A stretch of 64,000 nt of DNA from Streptomyces aculeolatus (GTDB lineage: Bacteria > Actinomycetota > Actinomycetes > Streptomycetales > Streptomycetaceae), in contig NZ_JAINRD010000030.1 in the NCBI RefSeq assembly GCF_020400605.1, positions 1 to 64,000 on the forward strand, read 5' to 3'. The notes under the pieces were generated by a model. It was not told the DNA's origin, made no database searches, and saw only the letters and a program-made list of their open reading frames with translations. Shown piece after piece: positions 59,663-64,000 of this stretch (its first letter is position 1; every line of letters begins with the position of its first letter). The position numbers were made by a program, and so were the translations under genes.

Positions 59663-61045
59663 TCAGCGGATGCCTACGGCGGCCAGTGCGGCCTTCTGGG
59701 CATCGGTGATCTCGCTGCCCCACAGCACGTAGCAGATGCCGCCGGTGCCGGAGCGGACCGCCCCGCTGGCGTCGTAGCGCTTCGTGCGCAGCCAGATATT
59801 CTCCCACTGGCGGCGCTTGTAGACGTGCCGCACCGCCGGGTTGTCGGGAGACGCCGGGTCGTTGGCGACGACGTCGCCGTCCTTGGTGAAGCCGACGACG
59901 GTCATCAGGTGGCCCGCGGTGCCGTAGCCCGCGCCGTCCAGCTCCTCCTCGATGAAGGACTGGGAAGTTATCAGCGGGATGCCGGCGGCGACGAGCAGCT
60001 CGGCGTCGGCCAGCGAGCCGAGGCGGGTGACGACGCCGTTCATGTCGCGGTACGAGCTCGCGTACGCCGTGTTGAACGGCCAGTTGCCGCAGCCCTCGTA
60101 CTGGTAGTCGAAGGTGAAGCGGGCGGCGTGGCAGACCTGCGGGTCGTCGAAGTCGGGGTTGACCCACTCCAGGTCCGCGGCAGTGGGCTTGCGGCCCCAG
60201 TACTCGATGATCATCTGCGACGAGGTGGGGCTGCACCAGGCCTCGCCGCCGTTGTCGTACTCCGGGTAGCGGCCGGCGTGGATGTTCTGCGAGTAGCGCG
60301 GGACGACAAGCTCGCGGGAGAGCCGCGGCGTGCTCGCTGGCACCTCGAAGCGGTCCGGTACGTCGGAGCCCATCGCGCCGACCCGCCAGACCCGCGGCGT
60401 CGCGTCGGTGCCGGGCTTGCGGTAGAGGGTCACCCGCAGCTGGTAGTCGACCAGCCGCAGCCCGCTCGCGGCGTCGTCGATCGCGAACGTGTCCGTCCAG
60501 ATGCTGCTCTTGCCGTCCGACTGGTCGTCGACCGTGGTGCGGCGGATGTCCGCGTCGCCCGCGGCCCAGCGGCCCATCACGTACCAGGGCGTGCGGCCGC
60601 CGTCGCTGTACGTGCCGCGCAGCTCGACCATCAGCCAGGTGCCGGCGGGGGTGGCGGCGTTCCAGGAGGCGACCACCTCAGTGGCGGGCGGGGCCAGCCG
60701 GTGGACCGGGGAGGTCCAGGTGGCGTACTCCCAGGAGGCGGTGGTCCCGGTGTGCGGGTCGGCGTAGTCGGTGCGGCCCGCGGGCCGGCCGATCTCGATG
60801 CCGGGGCGGCGGCCGGGGACGACCCTCGTCCCGCGGGCGCTGCCGCGGCGCCATGCCGGCGCGGAGGCCCAGCCGTGGTAGTCGGCGAGGGAGTTGCCGA
60901 GCGGCGGCCGGCCGGCCGTACCGGCCGGGGTGCCCGGCGCGACAGGAGCGGCGAGCGCGGAGGCGGACGCGGCCGGGGCGGCACCGGCCGCAGCGGCTGC
61001 CAGGGCGGCAGCCAGCACGGTACGCCGTGACGCACTTCGGGGCAT
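59663..61045 (-). CDS. Secreted C39-like cysteine peptidase
   Basis: The start is the ATG at 61045, giving 460 residues. The N-terminus has a twin-arginine-like signal (SASRRTVLAAALAAAAAG) with Ala-x-Ala cleavage near residue 30. The C-terminal half is a papain-fold C39-family domain: catalytic Cys in EAWCSPTSSQMI, His in GTAGHLMTVVGF and Asp in VVANDPASPD. The N-terminal half contains a beta-rich domain (WEYATWTSPVHRL). Such enzymes act outside the cell; the substrate is unknown. The SRRTVL motif suggests Tat export in a folded state. Confidence 0.83.
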   Translation of the reverse strand: MPRSASRRTVLAAALAAAAAGAAPAASASALAAPVAPGTPAGTAGRPPLGNSLADYHGWASAPAWRRGSARGTRVVPGRRPGIEIGRPAGRTDYADPHTGTTASWEYATWTSPVHRLAPPATEVVASWNAATPAGTWLMVELRGTYSDGGRTPWYVMGRWAAGDADIRRTTVDDQSDGKSSIWTDTFAIDDAASGLRLVDYQLRVTLYRKPGTDATPRVWRVGAMGSDVPDRFEVPASTPRLSRELVVPRYSQNIHAGRYPEYDNGGEAWCSPTSSQMIIEYWGRKPTAADLEWVNPDFDDPQVCHAARFTFDYQYEGCGNWPFNTAYASSYRDMNGVVTRLGSLADAELLVAAGIPLITSQSFIEEELDGAGYGTAGHLMTVVGFTKDGDVVANDPASPDNPAVRHVYKRRQWENIWLRTKRYDASGAVRSGTGGICYVLWGSEITDAQKAALAAVGIR

Positions 61046-61221
61046 GGCGGACTCTCCAGACGATTGCGGCGCATGCTGGGGGGCAGGCCACAACTATTCA
61101 CCCTCGTTCTGCCGTTAGGAAGTCAATCCGTGCTATGAGATGGGTGAACATTGGTTCATACCACTGGTGTGACCTGGGGTGGAGAAGGGCCTCGCGGGAC
61201 GGCCGCCGTAGCCTTGCGGCG

Positions 61222-61830
61222 ATGAGCGCCACCCACGCCCCGGCCTCCGACCCCGTACTGGCCGCGCTGGCCCGCGAACTGCGCGGTCTCGCGCCGTCCT
61301 GCGGGCCCGTGCGGCTGGTGGCCGTCGACGGGCACGCCGGGTCCGGCAAGACGACGTTCGCCGGCCGGCTCGCCGCGGCGCTGGGCGGTGCGCCCGTACT
61401 CCGGCTGGACGACCTGGCGACGCACCGGGAGTTCTTCGGCTGGACCGGGCGGCTGCGGCGCCAGGTGCTCGACCCGCTGGCCGCCGGCCGTCCGGCGGTC
61501 CACGACGCGTACGACTGGGACGCCCGGGCCTTCACCGCGCGGCGCACGCTGCCGCCGGCGCCCGTGGTGCTCGTGGAGGGCGTCGGCGCGGGCCGCCGGG
61601 AGCTGCGCCCGCACCTCGCCCGGCTGCTGTGGATGGAGGTGCCGGCCGCGGTCGCGTGGGCGCGCGGCCGGCGGCGCGACGGGCCGGGGCTCGCGGGGTT
61701 CTGGGACGCGTGGGAGGCGGCGGAGCGGGCGCACTTCTCGGCCGACCCGTCCCGCCCGTACGCCGGCCTTCTGGTGGTGCGCCACCACGACGCGTACGGG
61801 CTGGTCCCGGGGCCTGCGCACGCCCTGTGA
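61222..61830 (+). CDS. P-loop nucleoside/uridine kinase-like protein
   Basis: The 202-residue protein starts at the ATG at 61222, seven bases after TAGCCT (61209-61214), so the mRNA is probably leaderless. The N-terminal P-loop is VAVDGHAGSGKTTFAGRL, a strand VLRLDDLATH carries the Walker B-like Asp, and PVVLVEGVGAGRRELRP resembles the uridine-kinase core (VVEG). The likely role is phosphorylation of a small metabolite. The substrate is unknown. Confidence 0.78.
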   Translation: MSATHAPASDPVLAALARELRGLAPSCGPVRLVAVDGHAGSGKTTFAGRLAAALGGAPVLRLDDLATHREFFGWTGRLRRQVLDPLAAGRPAVHDAYDWDARAFTARRTLPPAPVVLVEGVGAGRRELRPHLARLLWMEVPAAVAWARGRRRDGPGLAGFWDAWEAAERAHFSADPSRPYAGLLVVRHHDAYGLVPGPAHAL

Positions 61831-61904
61831 CCACGCGGGGCGCACACCGCGCGGGGCCGGTCCCGGCACCGGCCGGAATAGGCCCCTCCACGCCCCAACT
61901 CCGC

Positions 61905-61934
61905 TTGACCCAGGGGCAGTACAGGACTTACGTT
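61905..61934 (+). promoter_or_regulatory. Promoter TTGACC-N18-TACGTT for a short leader transcript
   Basis: TTGACC (61905-61910) and TACGTT (61929-61934) are good hexamers 18 bp apart. Initiation near 61941 would run directly into the terminator hairpin at 61971-62008, so a small RNA or attenuated leader is expected. Confidence 0.5.
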
Positions 61935-61970
61935 CTCAGTGAGCGGGCCCCACCGGCACCGCCTCACGCG

Positions 61971-62008
61971 CGAAGCCCCCGATTGTTCCCCCGTGATCGG
62001 GGGCTTCG
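61971..62008 (+). terminator. Attenuator-like hairpin with loop complementary to downstream sequence
   Basis: CGAAGCCCCCGAT (61971-61983) and its complement (61996-62008) form a perfect 13-bp stem with a 12-base loop. The segment ATTGTTCCC (61982-61990), which takes in the 5' part of the loop, is complementary to GGGAACAAT at 62022-62030, so alternative pairing or a pseudoknot could form. Confidence 0.6.
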
Positions 62009-62152
62009 TTCTGTCCAAAGAGGGAACAATGGGATGACTTACGGACCGGGCGCCCCTCACCCACGGTCACCGCGTCGGGCGGTCGGAACCCCCGCGCGCG
62101 CGTCCGATACGTGCCGTCGGCCCGCATCGCCGCCGCGGGTACCATGCGAGCA

Positions 62153-62206
62153 GGCCGTCTTCACCGCAACTCCCCTGTTCTGCAGGGGAGTTCGCGAGGG
62201 ACGGCC
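62153..62206 (+). promoter_or_regulatory. Nested hairpin in the leader of the AAA+ gene
   Basis: An outer stem GGCCGTC (62153-62159) / GACGGCC (62200-62206) encloses an inner perfect 10-bp hairpin AACTCCCCTG (62168-62177) / CAGGGGAGTT (62183-62192) with loop TTCTG. The structure lies 48 bases before the ATG and may control translation. Confidence 0.5.
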
Positions 62207-62254
62207 GACCAGCGACCCGAGGATATCCGCGGGGGAACGGTTGGTGGCTACGTG

Positions 62255-64000
62255 ATGGACAACGGCGCGCGCGGGCCCGAGGCCCCCGCGGAGCTCGCCT
62301 GGCTGCGGGGCGTCGACGCCTACACCATGGGCGCGTACACCAGGGCCGAGGAGGAGTTCAGGTCCGCCGTGCGGCTGGACCCGCAGATGGCCGACGCCTG
62401 GCTGGGACTGCACGCGCTGCGGGCGGACACCGCCACGGCGCTGCTGGAGATGTACCGGCACCGCGACCGCTTCGGCGAGCAGCGCGCCCGGCACCGCCGC
62501 CCCCTCAACTCCTGGTACTGGCTGGGCTGGTGGGTGCAGCCCGTGCTCGACTCCGGCCGCGACCTGCTGCTCGCGCACGCCTCGCACTGGCTGGACGGCC
62601 GGCACGTCGCCGAGCTGGAGCAGGCGCTCGCCGCCTGCCCCCCGCCCGAGGCCGACCCGCAGGTGCGCTTCCTGCACGCCTGCCGCGCGTATCTGGTCAA
62701 GGACTGGGAGCAGCTCGTCCGGCTGACCGTGCCGCTGACGGACGACCCGCTGCTGGGCATCGAGGCGGGGCTGTTCGCCGGCATGGCGCGGGTGCGGCTG
62801 GAGATGTACGGGCAGGCCGTGCCGATGCTCTCCGCCGCCTTGATGCGCTGCCGCAGCGAGCAGCCGCAGCGCAAGGAGCTGCGCTACTGGCTGGCCCGCG
62901 CGCAGGAGGGCTCCGGCCGCAGCGCCGCCGCGCTGCCGCTGTACCGGGCGGTGCACCGGATCGACCCCTCCTTCATGGACACCGCGGCCCGGATCGCCGC
63001 CATCGACGGCCTCGACGACTTCGACGGCCTGGACCCGGTGCCCGGCCTGGCGTCGGTGTCCCTGGGCGGCGCCGAGCAGGAGACCGCGCCCGGCGACCCC
63101 GCTCCCCCGTCGCCCGACGGCCGGGAGCTGGTCCCGGCCGACGAGGTGCTGCGCCCGCCGCCGCCCGCCGGCGGCTCGGGCGCGCTGCGCGAGCGCGCCT
63201 CGCTGCACGCGGGCTCCGCGCCACCGCCGGCCGCCGCCGACCCCGCGATGCTCGCCGAGGCGCTGGCCGACCTCGACCGGATGGTCGGCCTCGACCCCGT
63301 CAAGCGGCAGGTGCGGGCGCTGTCCGCGCAGCTGAACATGGCGCGCCTGCGGGCCGGCGAGGGCCTGCCGGTGCAGCCGCCGAAGCGGCACTTCGTCTTC
63401 TCCGGCCCCTCCGGTACGGGCAAGACCACCGTGGCGCGCATCCTGGGCCGGGTCTTCTACGCGCTCGGGCTGCTCGCCAGCGACCGGCTGGTGGAGGCCG
63501 GACGGGCCGATCTGGTCGGCGAGTTCCTCGGCCAGACCGCGGTCAAGGCCAACGACCTCATCGACTCCGCGCTCGGCGGCGTGCTCTTCATCGACGAGGC
63601 GTACAGCCTGGCGGGCGTCGGCTACTCGCGCGGCGACGCCTACGGGGACGAGGCCCTCCAGGTGCTCCTCAAGCGCGCCGAGGACAACCGGGACCGGCTC
63701 GTCGTCATCCTCGCCGGCTACCCCAAGGGCATGGACCGCCTGCTCTCCAGCAACCCGGGCCTGACGTCCCGCTTCACGACGCGCGTCGACTTCCCCAGCT
63801 ACCGCCCGCTGGAGCTGACCGCCATCGGCGAGGTGCTGGCCGCGCAGAACGGCGACAAGTGGGACGAGGAGTCGGTCGAGGAGCTGCGCAGCATCTGCGG
63901 GCACGTCGTCGACCAGGGCTGGATCGACGAGCTGGGCAACGGCCGCTTCCTGCGCACCCTGTACGAGAAGAGCTGCGCCTACCGCGACCTGCGGCTGTCG
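62255..64000 (+). CDS. CbxX/EccA-type AAA+ ATPase with TPR-like N-terminus, cut by right edge
   Basis: The ATG at 62255 (GTG at 62252 is in frame) opens 582 codons to the window end without a stop. The first 260 or so residues are helical repeats resembling TPR (AELAWLRGVDAYTMGAYTRAEEEFRSAVRL, ALMRCRSEQPQRKELRYWLARAQEG). A Pro/Gly/Ala linker follows, then the AAA+ domain: Walker A FSGPSGTGKTTVARILG, pore-loop region GEFLGQTAVK, Walker B GVLFIDEAYSL, sensor 1 VILAGYPKGMD and arginine finger in NPGLTSRFTTRVDF. This matches EccA of type VII secretion and CbbX-like ATPases. No other ESX gene is visible, so a secretion role is only inference. Confidence 0.85.
   Translation, partial: MDNGARGPEAPAELAWLRGVDAYTMGAYTRAEEEFRSAVRLDPQMADAWLGLHALRADTATALLEMYRHRDRFGEQRARHRRPLNSWYWLGWWVQPVLDSGRDLLLAHASHWLDGRHVAELEQALAACPPPEADPQVRFLHACRAYLVKDWEQLVRLTVPLTDDPLLGIEAGLFAGMARVRLEMYGQAVPMLSAALMRCRSEQPQRKELRYWLARAQEGSGRSAAALPLYRAVHRIDPSFMDTAARIAAIDGLDDFDGLDPVPGLASVSLGGAEQETAPGDPAPPSPDGRELVPADEVLRPPPPAGGSGALRERASLHAGSAPPPAAADPAMLAEALADLDRMVGLDPVKRQVRALSAQLNMARLRAGEGLPVQPPKRHFVFSGPSGTGKTTVARILGRVFYALGLLASDRLVEAGRADLVGEFLGQTAVKANDLIDSALGGVLFIDEAYSLAGVGYSRGDAYGDEALQVLLKRAEDNRDRLVVILAGYPKGMDRLLSSNPGLTSRFTTRVDFPSYRPLELTAIGEVLAAQNGDKWDEESVEELRSICGHVVDQGWIDELGNGRFLRTLYEKSCAYRDLRLS

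Noticed and set aside
1..64000. tRNA, rRNA, CRISPR array, insertion sequence or prophage
   Set aside because: I looked for T-loop sequences, regular repeat-spacer arrays, transposase and integrase motifs and saw none. A tRNAscan-SE, CRISPR finder and ISfinder search would settle this.

Overview
The window is about 64 kb of very GC-rich DNA that reads as the chromosome of a Streptomyces or close relative. Nearly every gene has strong third-position GC bias and GTG/ATG starts. It carries RbpA, mycothiol-type and FxsA proteins, many TetR/DeoR/IclR/MocR/Lrp regulators and SpoIIE-type phosphatases. It also has control sites known from streptomycetes: a perfect CebR box, a DasR/chitinase-type repeat, a DmdR/IdeR iron box, a Crp-type palindrome and a SigR promoter. 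I saw no tRNA, rRNA, insertion sequence, prophage or CRISPR array.

Layout. Positions 1-7240 hold a membrane SpoIIE phosphatase, a methyltransferase, a coupled ECF-sigma/membrane-protein pair, a TetR regulator divergent from an aldo/keto reductase, and a beta-hydroxyacid-type dehydrogenase. Positions 7308-16449 are a carbohydrate region: a secreted GH5 enzyme with a CebR box, a Zn/Fe amidohydrolase, a secreted GH16 glucanase with a DasR-like site, and a DeoR-binding protein-permease-permease-polyol dehydrogenase operon. Positions 16599-24400 hold a large PAS/GAF/PP2C/HATPase protein, a stand-alone QcrB (cytochrome b) with a Crp-like palindrome, and an iron-box operon of an Ntn-hydrolase acylase plus an AlcB/DesC-type acyltransferase.

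Positions 24413-39891 form the most unusual block. Four minus-strand catabolic genes (class-III aminotransferase, enolase-superfamily dehydratase, amidohydrolase-2 lactonase-like enzyme, SDR) are divergent from an IclR regulator. Next come a Tat-exported beta-helix protein and a plus-strand Gfo/Idh/MocA dehydrogenase, an ABC sugar importer, an epimerase-like protein, a DHDPS-family aldolase and a hydroxyacid dehydrogenase. Together they look like a complete uptake and catabolic system for an unusual sugar, sugar acid or glycan fragment.

Positions 39970-46302 hold a DinB-type enzyme, a beta-lactamase-fold hydrolase, an anti-sigma-type ATPase, a PhoD phosphatase and a MalK/MsiK-like ATPase with an inserted segment in its regulatory domain. 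This ATPase could power both importers, neither of which has its own. Positions 46108-57348 look like core chromosome (MocR/YczE pair, rbpA, fxsA, ppm1, YtcJ-like amidohydrolase, Lrp, acyl-CoA dehydrogenase), in an order that as I recall resembles the S. coelicolor rbpA-ppm1 region. Positions 57576-59495 are a TetR-controlled SDR plus SMR efflux unit with a striking operator array. The right end holds a secreted C39-type peptidase, a P-loop kinase, and a highly structured leader before an EccA/CbxX-type AAA+ ATPase cut by the window edge.
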